A stretch of DNA of 35,608 bases from Butyrivibrio sp. (GTDB taxonomy: Bacteria; Bacillota; Clostridia; Lachnospirales; Lachnospiraceae), in NCBI GenBank assembly GCA_015056585.1, contig SVFZ01000014.1:1-35608 (forward strand), read 5' to 3'. The notes below the pieces were generated by a model, which saw nothing but the letters and a program-made list of their open reading frames with translations, searched no databases and was not told where the DNA came from. Positions 16,908 through 24,743 of this stretch are shown piece after piece; positions within the stretch are counted from its first letter, which is position 1; every line of letters starts with the position of its first letter. A program made the position numbers and the translations under genes.

Positions 16908-19655
16908 ATGCAGGATACGATTACGCAGGCAGAACTTGAAAAGAAGATGACCATGGGCTCTCCGGAAGACAATAAAGGAGCTCTTGGTCATTTTGCGCTT
17001 AAAAACGACAAAGAAATTCAATCCTGGCAGGACAAGTTCTGTGAGATGTCGAAGGTGTATGCATTATGCCTTGACACAAACGGAAATCCTTTAAGTTCAT
17101 TTTCCGGTAACCCTCATGAAATTGAAATCATCAAAAAATATGTGACAGATATCAGGATACGAAATATTTTTAAGAGAGTATCCGAGAGCGAGCTTGAGGA
17201 TCAGGCAGTGGAGATCACTGAAGTGCCTAATCTTAAGCTTGGAGCTGTTGCAGTCAAACATGGTAAAGAATCCGCGGCAGTGTGGATCGTCTGCGGTATA
17301 TTTACCGATGCTCATTATGAAGAGGAATTTTTTCACATTCCTCCGATCAGTAATTTCCAGTATGAAATAACTGAAGAAAGATTTTACAAGACCATGGATC
17401 TTCTAAGGGAGACCCTTAATATTATCCTAAAGGTAGAGAGATCCAGATCTAAAGCTGTTGCAAGAAGTGAGGAGTCAAAGCAACAGGAATTGGAGATGAC
17501 TACTTCTTTTCACAGAGCTGAGACCATGACTGAGATCGTATCACTTCTTGACAGTGATGACGGTATAGAGGGGATAATGGTTGAAATTCTCTCCAAGCTC
17601 TGCACTTATCTTCAGATCAGCAACGGATTTACCTGCAGAATACATAACAATACACTGATGGATATTATTGTGCAGTGGACTACTCCCGGCATCAGCAAGA
17701 TGTTCTATGAGACAACGGATCAGGATGTATGCTGGTTTCTTGGGGCGGAAAAGGCCATTGTAGTATCCAGTGATACGCAGATGAATGCCGGAGAAAGAGA
17801 GCAGCTTGACATGCTGGGCATAAAAGCCCTTGTGGCGCTGCCTATCGTCATAAACAATGCCCCAAGGTTTTACGCCTGCCTTACTGAAAACAGGGAAAAC
17901 AGGATATGGTCCATAGATGACATCAAGTTCATAAGCGATGCCATAAGGATCCTGCAGAGTATCATCACAAAGAGAATACAGAATAACTCCCTCGCCAGCT
18001 CTTTTGCCTCTCTGGAAGCAGTGCTTGATAATGTGGGAAGTTCTATCTATGTAAGAGATATAGGAACAGGGGTGCTTTTGTTCGCAAACAGAAGCTTTAA
18101 GAAAAACTTTACCAAAGAACTCCAGGAAAATAAGCTTATAGAGCTGTTTGAGTCCAATATTCCTTCGAGAAGCCATTCGGGCAACTATGAAGTGAACCAC
18201 AAAGCCAGAGGAAAGTGGTACGACGTCTACTATACAAGGATAAAATGGGTGGACGGAAGGCCTGTTTCTTTATGCGCCATATATGATGTCACCGAGAAAA
18301 AGCTCTACCAGAAGAGGATTGAGCAGCAGGCATATACCGACTTCCTGACAGGTCTTTATAACAGAATGTGCTGTGAAAAAGACCTTGCAAAATACGTGGA
18401 TGAAGCCAGAACTTCCGGACGCACCGGAGCACTTATGTACCTTGACCTGGATGACTTCAAACATATCAATGACAGTTTGGGCCATCAGTACGGCGATATA
18501 CTTTTGCAGGATATCTCAAAGGCTATGAGCCAGATTGAGGGTATCAACAATTCGTGCTACAGAATGGGAGGTGATGAATTTGTTATAATCATCCCGCCGG
18601 ACAGTTTTGATAAGTACGACAGAATAGTTGAAGAGATAAAAAATGCTTTTGCAACGCCATGGTATTTAAAGGACAGCGATTACTACTGCACCATGAGTAT
18701 GGGTGTGGTAAAGTTTCCGGATAACGGCGACAATGTTTCAGAACTTATCAGAAAATCAGACGTGGCTATGTACGAGGCAAAGAAATCCGGAAAGAACAGG
18801 ATTGCCGAGTACTCCGACAATATCGATGCTTCCTCGATCCATAGACTGGACCTTGAGAAAAATATGTACGATGCCATCGGAAAGAGCTGCGAGGAATTTG
18901 AAGTATACTTCCAGCCTGTCATTACTCAGGAAATTAAGGGTAAAAAAGGATCGAAGAAAAAAGTCCGTCATGTGGGAGCTGAAGCACTTGTGCGGTGGAA
19001 CAGCGGGAATCTAGGTTTCCTTAGCCCGGATGAGTTTGTACCGCTTGCTGAGTATCTGGGACTTATTACTCCTATAGGCAATCATGTACTAAAGAAAGCC
19101 TGTGAATGTGTAAGACAGTGGAATGAATCCGGCATCGGTGAGTTCTGCGTGAGTGTTAACTTCTCTGTGGTGCAGATCATGCAGAATGATATAGTGGATG
19201 TGGTAAAGCAAAACATTGAGGAGAACCATATTAAGCCGGAGTGGCTGATACTAGAGCTTACGGAAAGACTTGCTATTAACGATCTGGCAAGGACCAAGCA
19301 GACTCTTTTGGACATAAAGGCGCTGGGAGTAAGGCTGGCACTGGATGACTTTGGTACCGGATATACAGCTATAAGCAGTATCAGGGCTCTTCCTTTTGAT
19401 ATCATCAAGATTGATAAAGATTTTGTAAGTGATATCGAAACCAGCGACTATTCACAGGCTTTTGTAAGGACAATGGTTCAGCTGGGCAAAACCATCGGCG
19501 CGGATATCTGCGTTGAGGGTATTGAAACAAAAGAGCAGCTATCAGCCCTTGATGGCATGGAAGTAAAGTTTGTGCAGGGCTACTATTATGACAAGCCTTT
19601 GCGCAGAGCTGCTTTCGAAGAAAAATATGTATACAACGATGCTTTTGACAAGTGA
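16908..19655 (+). CDS. GAF-PAS-GGDEF-EAL cyclic-di-GMP enzyme
   Basis: This 915-residue protein has no membrane span. Order: an N-terminal sensory region of about 200 residues that I cannot assign (it has some look of a PocR-like domain but lacks its cysteines), a short helical linker, a GAF-like domain at about 205-350, PAS at about 366-465 (VLDNVGSSIYVRDIGTGVLL), GGDEF at about 474-640 and EAL at about 655-905. The diguanylate cyclase motif RMGGDEFVII (about 552-561) is intact. On the phosphodiesterase side, GAEALVRW, the NFS Asn, ELTER, LDDFGTGY, IKIDKDF and VEGIET are all present. It can in principle both make and break c-di-GMP, and one activity usually dominates. It starts 54 bases after guaB with a GAGGGGGG site and no terminator between. 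Confidence 0.94.
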   Translation: MQDTITQAELEKKMTMGSPEDNKGALGHFALKNDKEIQSWQDKFCEMSKVYALCLDTNGNPLSSFSGNPHEIEIIKKYVTDIRIRNIFKRVSESELEDQAVEITEVPNLKLGAVAVKHGKESAAVWIVCGIFTDAHYEEEFFHIPPISNFQYEITEERFYKTMDLLRETLNIILKVERSRSKAVARSEESKQQELEMTTSFHRAETMTEIVSLLDSDDGIEGIMVEILSKLCTYLQISNGFTCRIHNNTLMDIIVQWTTPGISKMFYETTDQDVCWFLGAEKAIVVSSDTQMNAGEREQLDMLGIKALVALPIVINNAPRFYACLTENRENRIWSIDDIKFISDAIRILQSIITKRIQNNSLASSFASLEAVLDNVGSSIYVRDIGTGVLLFANRSFKKNFTKELQENKLIELFESNIPSRSHSGNYEVNHKARGKWYDVYYTRIKWVDGRPVSLCAIYDVTEKKLYQKRIEQQAYTDFLTGLYNRMCCEKDLAKYVDEARTSGRTGALMYLDLDDFKHINDSLGHQYGDILLQDISKAMSQIEGINNSCYRMGGDEFVIIIPPDSFDKYDRIVEEIKNAFATPWYLKDSDYYCTMSMGVVKFPDNGDNVSELIRKSDVAMYEAKKSGKNRIAEYSDNIDASSIHRLDLEKNMYDAIGKSCEEFEVYFQPVITQEIKGKKGSKKKVRHVGAEALVRWNSGNLGFLSPDEFVPLAEYLGLITPIGNHVLKKACECVRQWNESGIGEFCVSVNFSVVQIMQNDIVDVVKQNIEENHIKPEWLILELTERLAINDLARTKQTLLDIKALGVRLALDDFGTGYTAISSIRALPFDIIKIDKDFVSDIETSDYSQAFVRTMVQLGKTIGADICVEGIETKEQLSALDGMEVKFVQGYYYDKPLRRAAFEEKYVYNDAFDK

Positions 19656-19688
19656 CGGGCACACATTTTTTTCTTAATGTATGGTGTG

Positions 19689-19697
19689 TGGTATACT
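19689..19697 (+). promoter_or_regulatory. Extended -10 promoter of the DUF2225 gene
   Basis: TGG directly before TATACT (19692-19697) forms an extended -10; the -35 is poor. The start would be near 19704, about 74 bases before the gene. Confidence 0.5.
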
Positions 19698-19777
19698 ATT
19701 ATTACAACTTATAAAATATGGTTTGTTATGTAACTGTTAACCGGATCTGATTTTAAAGCTTGAATGAGGTGTGATTT

Positions 19778-20629
19778 ATGGCTGGTATTTTTTCTGGACT
19801 TGAGAAACTTGGACTTGGAAATATTGGTGGAGGAAGCCTTTTTGAAGATCCTAATAAAAAAGAGGGGGTTGTAAAGCAGGAAGTACCTCAAAAGAAGCTC
19901 TCTCTCGTTAATGAGGAAGACTACCTTTTTGATAAGAAGTACAAGTGCCCTGTTTGTGAGGATGATTTCGAGGTAAAGACGGTAAGAACCGGTAAGGTGC
20001 GAATGAAAAACGTTGATATAGATCTTCGCCCCGACTATGATGAACTGGATCAGAATAAATATGATGTAATTGCCTGTCCGCATTGTGGATATGCAGCTCT
20101 GGGAAGGTATTTCCCCACACTTAACAAGCGACAGATTGATGAGATCAGAGTAAAGATCAGCATGAATTATAAAAAGCTGGAACAGGACGGACCAACTTAC
20201 AGCTATGATTATGCCAAGAGTCTTTATCAGCTGGCGCTGGCCAATGCTGTAGTAAAAAAGGCTAAGAACAGCGAGAAAGCTTATATCTGCCTCAAAACAG
20301 CATGGGTCATCCGCGGTGAGACACAAAGACTTGATCCCAATGAGGATACCTATGACCAGAAGAAGGCTGCCAACGATGCTCAGGAAAAAGAGCTTTTGAC
20401 AAATGCCCTTAACGGTTTTGTAATGGCGAGACAGTCCGAGGAATTCCCAATTGCAGGAATGGATTCATCCACTTTGGATTATTTGATAGCAGCACTGGCT
20501 GTGGAGACAGATGATTTTGATACCGCCAGCAAGATGGTATCGGAGCTTTTGACTTCAAGAGTGGCCAACAGCCGTATCAAGGATAAGGCTCGCAATCTTA
20601 AAGACATAATTGCCGAGAAAAAAGGCTGA
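19778..20629 (+). CDS. DUF2225 protein with two zinc-type CxxC motifs
   Basis: This 283-residue protein matches DUF2225, common in Firmicutes. The N-terminal part carries CPVCEDDFEVKTVRTGKVRM (from about residue 58) and CPHCGYAALGRYFP (from about 100), two CxxC pairs that probably hold one zinc ion. The rest is helical and repeat-like (YAKSLYQLALANAVVKKA, EKAYICLKTAWVIRGE), resembling TPR-type helical hairpins. The function of the family is not established. There is no signal peptide. The start has GAGGTG seven bases upstream. A single gene with its own promoter, it ends before the repeat element with a terminator at 20712-20762. Confidence 0.9.
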   Translation: MAGIFSGLEKLGLGNIGGGSLFEDPNKKEGVVKQEVPQKKLSLVNEEDYLFDKKYKCPVCEDDFEVKTVRTGKVRMKNVDIDLRPDYDELDQNKYDVIACPHCGYAALGRYFPTLNKRQIDEIRVKISMNYKKLEQDGPTYSYDYAKSLYQLALANAVVKKAKNSEKAYICLKTAWVIRGETQRLDPNEDTYDQKKAANDAQEKELLTNALNGFVMARQSEEFPIAGMDSSTLDYLIAALAVETDDFDTASKMVSELLTSRVANSRIKDKARNLKDIIAEKKG

Positions 20630-20663
20630 TTTTGGCCGCACAGCAATAGTGTTTTCCGGAAAC

Positions 20664-20815
20664 AAAAATATCTGCTTGCTGTTCTTTCGCGGTGATACAT
20701 TAAGACAAAATAAAACAGAAGTCCTCATTTTATGTTATTCAAAACAATTGGACTTCTGTTTTCTTTTGCCTAAATGGTTCATCCGCGCATCACAATGACT
20801 TGCATATATATTTTG
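20664..20815 (+). repeat. Dispersed intergenic repeat, copy A
   Basis: About 150 bases align with 25803-25953 at roughly 75-80% identity by eye. Shared blocks include AAAAATATCTGCT, TAAGACAA, the ACAGAAGTCCTCATTT arm, ATGTTATTCA and TCACAATGA. Identity extends on both sides of the embedded terminator hairpin, so this is more than a similar stem. Both copies have the same orientation and lie between convergent genes. Confidence 0.8.
20712..20762. terminator. Bidirectional terminator within repeat copy A
   Basis: AAAACAGAAGTCC (20712-20724) pairs perfectly with 20750-20762 around a 25-base loop, followed by TCTTTTG. On the minus strand the A-run gives a T-tract. It can serve the DUF2225 gene and the convergent gene at 20857. 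Confidence 0.85.
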
Positions 20816-20856
20816 CTTCGGAACACCCATATAACTGATGACTCAGGATCAGAGAC

Positions 20857-21219
20857 TTATTTTTCGTCGTTGAAGAATTCTTCTGACTTGGATGCGGAGG
20901 GTTCTTTGGAAGAAGTGTCCTCTTCGTCAAGGTCTTTGGTTTCTTCTTTGGAAGCGGAGTCTTTAGAATCTGATGCTTCTTTTGATGCGTTTTCGGCGTC
21001 TGCAGATTTGATGTCTACATACTTGCGGGATCCGAATTTAATCTCAGGAGTCTCTTCATCGTCATCCTCAAAGTCTTCAAAATCATCGAAATCATCATCG
21101 TCAAATTCATCTGCGATGGCCGCATCTCTTTTAGACAGATAATAGTAAACGCCTGCTGCAGCAGCGGCAACAGTAGCGCAGAATAATAAAAATTTTCCGA
21201 ATCCATTTCTTTTGGACAT
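20857..21219 (-). CDS. Small membrane protein with acidic tail, unknown
   Basis: This is a 120-residue protein: MSKRNGFGKFLLFCATVAAA, with one membrane span at about 8-27, a short basic patch (LSKRD), then a tract of Asp, Glu and Phe (about 38-55) and a Ser/Lys/Glu-rich disordered tail. A YtxH-like or similar small anchor is possible, but no family can be named with confidence. A longer frame to 21243 exists. The ATG at 21219 is chosen because GGGGAGG lies six bases upstream and the extra eight residues have no ribosome site. It converges on DUF2225 through the shared terminator and diverges from the TetR gene. Confidence 0.78.
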   Translation of the reverse strand: MSKRNGFGKFLLFCATVAAAAAGVYYYLSKRDAAIADEFDDDDFDDFEDFEDDDEETPEIKFGSRKYVDIKSADAENASKEASDSKDSASKEETKDLDEEDTSSKEPSASKSEEFFNDEK

Positions 21220-21388
21220 AAATTGCCTCCCCATTTTGAACACAATTTTTTATGCAATGCAAATATACAACCTTTATTTTAATACAAATAAAGTGCATTT
21301 TAAAGTATATAGGAGCATGAAATGTTTATAAATGATTATTTTTTATGCAATTTACTGTATTAAAAGTTTATAAATAACGGTAAATCGT

Positions 21389-21436
21389 TTGAAGTATAGG
21401 CTTAAAAATGATATATTTGAATAGACCGGTGTGGTC
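21389..21436 (+). promoter_or_regulatory. tetR promoter with overlapping operator
   Basis: TTGAAG (21389-21394) and TATATT (21412-21417) are 17 bases apart. The expected start near 21424 coincides with the inverted repeat GACC (21424-21427) and GGTC (21433-21436), extended as ATAGACC/GGTCAAT around a 5-base centre. An operator placed on the start site fits TetR autorepression. Confidence 0.55.
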
Positions 21437-21464
21437 AATTGCACATAACAGGAAGACTTGAAAG

Positions 21465-22079
21465 ATGAATGAAAAATTTTTTGAATTAAAAAAAGAAAAG
21501 CAGGATCGCATGATAAATGCTGCGCTCCTTGTTTTTTCAAAATATGGTTATTATCATGCCAGTACAGATGAAATCGTAAAAGAGGCCAATATCAGTAAAG
21601 GTCTCTTATTCCACTATTTTGGCAGCAAGATCGGAATGTACGCTTTTTTGTATGATTATGCCACCAGGTTTGTGACACTGGAACTTACGGCTAATGTGGA
21701 AAAAAACGAGACAGATTATTTTGAACTGTACAATGAGATATTGTCAGCGATGGCTGCGTCAATGGCTCAGTATCCCTACATATTTCTTTTCCTGAAAAAG
21801 GCTGATGTTGAAAGTCAGCCCGAGGCAGTGGCGGAGATCAGCGAAAGAAGGGAGAAATACCAGAGGATAATGGAGGCTTTGCGGGAGAGGGCAGATATCA
21901 CAAACTTTGCGCAGGGTATTGACTATGAAAAGATTGGCGAAATTCTTGACTACACAACGGACGGTCTTTTGGTAAAACATCTGAAAAACGGAAATTTCAG
22001 AGCTGACCTGTTTTTGGAGGAAGCAAAGGAATTTACAGGCATGATAAAGGATATGTCCACAGTCGGCTTTAAAATATAA
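21465..22079 (+). CDS. TetR-family transcriptional regulator
   Basis: This 204-residue protein has an N-terminal TetR DNA-binding domain at about residues 10-57: MINAALLVFSKYGYYHASTD, EIVKEANISKGLLFHYFGSK. The ligand-binding helical C-terminal domain is not assignable. It is probably an autorepressor acting on the repeat at 21424-21436. The ATG at 21465 has AGGAAG at suitable distance. The PfkB-like gene follows after 42 bases without a terminator, so the two are probably co-transcribed. What ligand it senses cannot be told; there is no efflux gene next to it, unlike many TetR loci. Confidence 0.92.
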   Translation: MNEKFFELKKEKQDRMINAALLVFSKYGYYHASTDEIVKEANISKGLLFHYFGSKIGMYAFLYDYATRFVTLELTANVEKNETDYFELYNEILSAMAASMAQYPYIFLFLKKADVESQPEAVAEISERREKYQRIMEALRERADITNFAQGIDYEKIGEILDYTTDGLLVKHLKNGNFRADLFLEEAKEFTGMIKDMSTVGFKI

Positions 22080-22121
22080 TGATTTGATTTTTTTCTATGT
22101 CAAAAAAACAGGAGGCGTCAA

Positions 22122-23066
22122 ATGAGCAGATTCTTAGTAGCAGGTGTAACACAGATTGAGACTATTGTCAGAGTCGATAAGATTCCGGTAAGTTTTGCTC
22201 CGCTGACAAGCGAGATTGATACCATATTTACCGGTATGGGCGGAGATGCATACAATGAATCTCTTGCTTTGGCCTGGCTTGGGGATGATGTTACTTTTAT
22301 GTCTATTGTCGGAAGAAATCAGGACCTTGGACTTATCAATCCTCCCGACAGGAAGATCACTCTTTCTACCGAGTATATAATTCCGCAGATGAACGCGACG
22401 CCCACAGCGGTTGTTCTGTATGATAAGAACAGAAAACAGCAGATCTTTGAGGATATTAAGGATCTTAGGGACAACGTATATGACATGTCCATGGTTGCCC
22501 CGATTGCGGATGCCTGCGACATGATGGTACTTGCCAATGCCAATTTCTGCAGACCTTTCGCAAAAGCGGCCAAACAGTTTGATAAACCTATTGCAGTCAA
22601 CATAAGAAGTTATAAGGCGGAAAAAGAAAAATATAATACTGATTTCCTTGAACCCGCCAAGGTACTTTATTTTAGCGACGATACTCTGACTGAGGATCCG
22701 TATGATTTCATCGACAGAATTGCAAATACATACGGAACAGAGATAATCATTCTCGGACAGGGAAGCGAAGGCCTGATACTGTTTGATAAGAGCAAGAACT
22801 TAAGAGCCCACTACAACACCGTAAAGACCAATGAGGTTGTCAACACTATCGGTGCAGGTAATGCGCTCTTTGCATGTTTCCTTCATTACTACATGGAGAC
22901 GGGAGACAGCGTAAATGCAATCAAGAATGCGCTTTTGTTCGCGTCATACAAGATAGGATACATGGGAACTTCCAACGGATTTATGACAACAGATCAGCTT
23001 GATCAGTGGCGAAATCTTATCTGGGGCATCAAGAAGAGTGAGTTTGATGAGCTTTCCGGAAATTGA
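22122..23066 (+). CDS. PfkB-family carbohydrate kinase-like protein, catalytic Asp replaced
   Basis: This 314-residue protein has the PfkB/ribokinase fold: GGDAYNESLALAWLGDDVTF near the N-terminus (about 40-59), the substrate-side strands, and motif 2 as VVNTIGAGNALFACFLHYY (about 239-257). In active members this motif reads GAGD, and that Asp is the catalytic base. Here codon 247 is AAT, so it is Asn, a one-base change from GAT. The usual Asp of DTxGAG is also Asn241, which is tolerated in some relatives. The protein may be inactive, slow, or a sugar- or nucleotide-binding sensor. It follows tetR, with AGGAGG upstream, and precedes the malQ promoter. The substrate is unknown. Confidence 0.88.
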   Translation: MSRFLVAGVTQIETIVRVDKIPVSFAPLTSEIDTIFTGMGGDAYNESLALAWLGDDVTFMSIVGRNQDLGLINPPDRKITLSTEYIIPQMNATPTAVVLYDKNRKQQIFEDIKDLRDNVYDMSMVAPIADACDMMVLANANFCRPFAKAAKQFDKPIAVNIRSYKAEKEKYNTDFLEPAKVLYFSDDTLTEDPYDFIDRIANTYGTEIIILGQGSEGLILFDKSKNLRAHYNTVKTNEVVNTIGAGNALFACFLHYYMETGDSVNAIKNALLFASYKIGYMGTSNGFMTTDQLDQWRNLIWGIKKSEFDELSGN

Positions 23067-23091
23067 CTTGTGCATGTCGGTTAATTGTGAT
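23063..23091 (+). promoter_or_regulatory. Candidate promoter of malQ-lacI
   Basis: TTGACT (23063-23068) and TGTGAT (23086-23091) are 17 bases apart. The start near 23098 would place the operator at 23105 just downstream. The -10 is imperfect. Confidence 0.45.
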
Positions 23092-23104
23092 AGAGTAAAA
23101 ACAT

Positions 23105-23141
23105 CGGAAACGTTACCGGAAACGTGTTCATGATTTCCGGT
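23105..23141 (+). promoter_or_regulatory. LacI-type operators upstream of malQ
   Basis: CGGAAACGTTACCG (23105-23118) is a near-perfect palindrome. It overlaps a second half-site CCGGAAACGTG (23116-23126), and ACCGGAAA (23115-23122) is inverted at TTTCCGGT (23134-23141). The boxes differ from the CGAAAACG set of the cellobiose locus. The downstream LacI protein is the likely binder. Confidence 0.55.
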
Positions 23142-23220
23142 GATCTGTAGAATATTGAATTTTTCAGAAACTCGATATTCTGTGATTTTTGAATTATATG
23201 GATGTGGAGAGGACTTTGTG

Positions 23221-24741
23221 ATGGCAAACAGTAAAAAGAAACAGACCAGAGCATGCGGTGTTTTACTTCCGATTTTTTCATTGGCATCGGAATACGGAAT
23301 TGGAACATTCTCAAAGGAAGCTTATGAATTTGTGGATTTTTTGGACAAGGCAGGCCAGAGGTATTGGCAGATACTGCCACTTGGACCTACCAGTTACGGA
23401 GATTCACCGTATCAGTCTTTTTCAACTTTTGCCGGAAACCCTTATTATATCGACATAAGTGAACTGATAGAAGAAGGTCTTTTGACAAGGGAAGAGGCAG
23501 GCCAATATGACTTTGGCGGCTCAGAGGAATATATTGACTATGAGAAGCAGTATCGCTCAAGGTTTAAGCTCTTAAAAACAGCCTTTGAGAATGTATATAA
23601 GTCAAAAACAGCCAAAGATATAGTGAAGGAGTTTGATGCCTTCAAGAAAAAGCGCGAGAATGACTGGCTTAAGGATTATGCTCTTTTCATGGCGCTTAAA
23701 AATGCCAATGGCGGAAGAGCATGGAATACCTGGGAAGAAGGTGTGAGGCTCAGAAAGCCCAAGGCTTTGAAGGAAGCCTTTGAAAAGTATGCTGATGAGG
23801 TGGAGTTCTACAGCTTTTTACAGTTTATTTTCCAGAAACAGTGGACCAAGCTCAAGGCATACGCTAACAGCAAGGGCATTGATATCATCGGAGACATTCC
23901 GATTTATGTTGCTTTTGACAGTGCTGATACCTGGGCCAATCCTGAACTGTTCCAGCTCGACAAGGACAATGTGCCTATAGATGTGGCAGGATGCCCACCG
24001 GATGCATTCAGCGCAACCGGTCAGCTTTGGGGCAATCCTCTCTACAGATGGGATTATCACAAGAAAACCGGCTATAAGTGGTGGATGAAGAGAATCAGCC
24101 AGTGCTATAAGCTTTACGATGTTGTCAGGATCGATCACTTCAGAGGTTTTGATGAGTACTATGCGATTCCTTACGGAAATCCCACAGCTGAGATTGGAGA
24201 GTGGAGAAAGGGTCCGGGAATAGATCTTTTCAATACGATGAAGAAGGAACTCGGAGAAAAGAGAGTTATCGCTGAGGATCTGGGATTCCTTACACCATCG
24301 GTTATAAAGCTGGTTCAGAAGACTGGCTTCCCTGGAATGAAGATTTTGCAGTTTGCTTTTGATTCAAGAGAAGAGAGCGATTATCTGCCGCACAACTACA
24401 CCAAAAACTGTATAGTTTATACCGGAACTCACGACAATGATACGACTCTTGGATGGTTCAAACAGCTCCCTAAGGATGACAAGAAGTTTGCAAAAGAGTA
24501 TCTGGGAATCCGCTATACAAAGGATGCTGTATGGGCTTGCATAAGATCTGCCTTCGCAAGTGTTTCGGATACTGCAATTATTCCCATGCAGGACTATCTT
24601 GAACTCGATAAATATGCTAGAATTAATACTCCGTCAACACTTGGCGGAAACTGGGTTTGGAGAATGAAGAAGGATGCGCTTTCCGATGACCTTTGCATGA
24701 AGATGAGAGATTATGCGAGGATCTACGGAAGACTTAAGTAA
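23221..24741 (+). CDS. malQ: 4-alpha-glucanotransferase (GH77, amylomaltase)
   Basis: This 506-residue enzyme transfers alpha-1,4-glucan segments between malto-oligosaccharides, releasing glucose, in maltodextrin or glycogen use. GH77 hallmarks are RACGVLLPIFSLASEYGIGT at the start, YWQILPLGPTSYGDSPYQ, VRIDHFRGFDEYYAIP with the nucleophile Asp305, VIAEDLGFLTP with acid/base Glu352, and YTGTHDNDTTLGW with Asp405. Length is typical of bacterial MalQ. The open frame extends upstream to 23140, but the ATG at 23221 with GGAGAGG nearby matches the family start. No signal peptide, so it is cytoplasmic. It is followed after two bases by a LacI gene, so the pair is translationally coupled, and LacI-type boxes precede it. 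Confidence 0.96.
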   Translation: MANSKKKQTRACGVLLPIFSLASEYGIGTFSKEAYEFVDFLDKAGQRYWQILPLGPTSYGDSPYQSFSTFAGNPYYIDISELIEEGLLTREEAGQYDFGGSEEYIDYEKQYRSRFKLLKTAFENVYKSKTAKDIVKEFDAFKKKRENDWLKDYALFMALKNANGGRAWNTWEEGVRLRKPKALKEAFEKYADEVEFYSFLQFIFQKQWTKLKAYANSKGIDIIGDIPIYVAFDSADTWANPELFQLDKDNVPIDVAGCPPDAFSATGQLWGNPLYRWDYHKKTGYKWWMKRISQCYKLYDVVRIDHFRGFDEYYAIPYGNPTAEIGEWRKGPGIDLFNTMKKELGEKRVIAEDLGFLTPSVIKLVQKTGFPGMKILQFAFDSREESDYLPHNYTKNCIVYTGTHDNDTTLGWFKQLPKDDKKFAKEYLGIRYTKDAVWACIRSAFASVSDTAIIPMQDYLELDKYARINTPSTLGGNWVWRMKKDALSDDLCMKMRDYARIYGRLK

Positions 24742-24743
24742 AA

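Noticed and set aside
23140..23220. Upstream extension of malQ
   Set aside because: It has no ribosome site and overlaps the operator hairpin; the family N-terminus starts at 23221.
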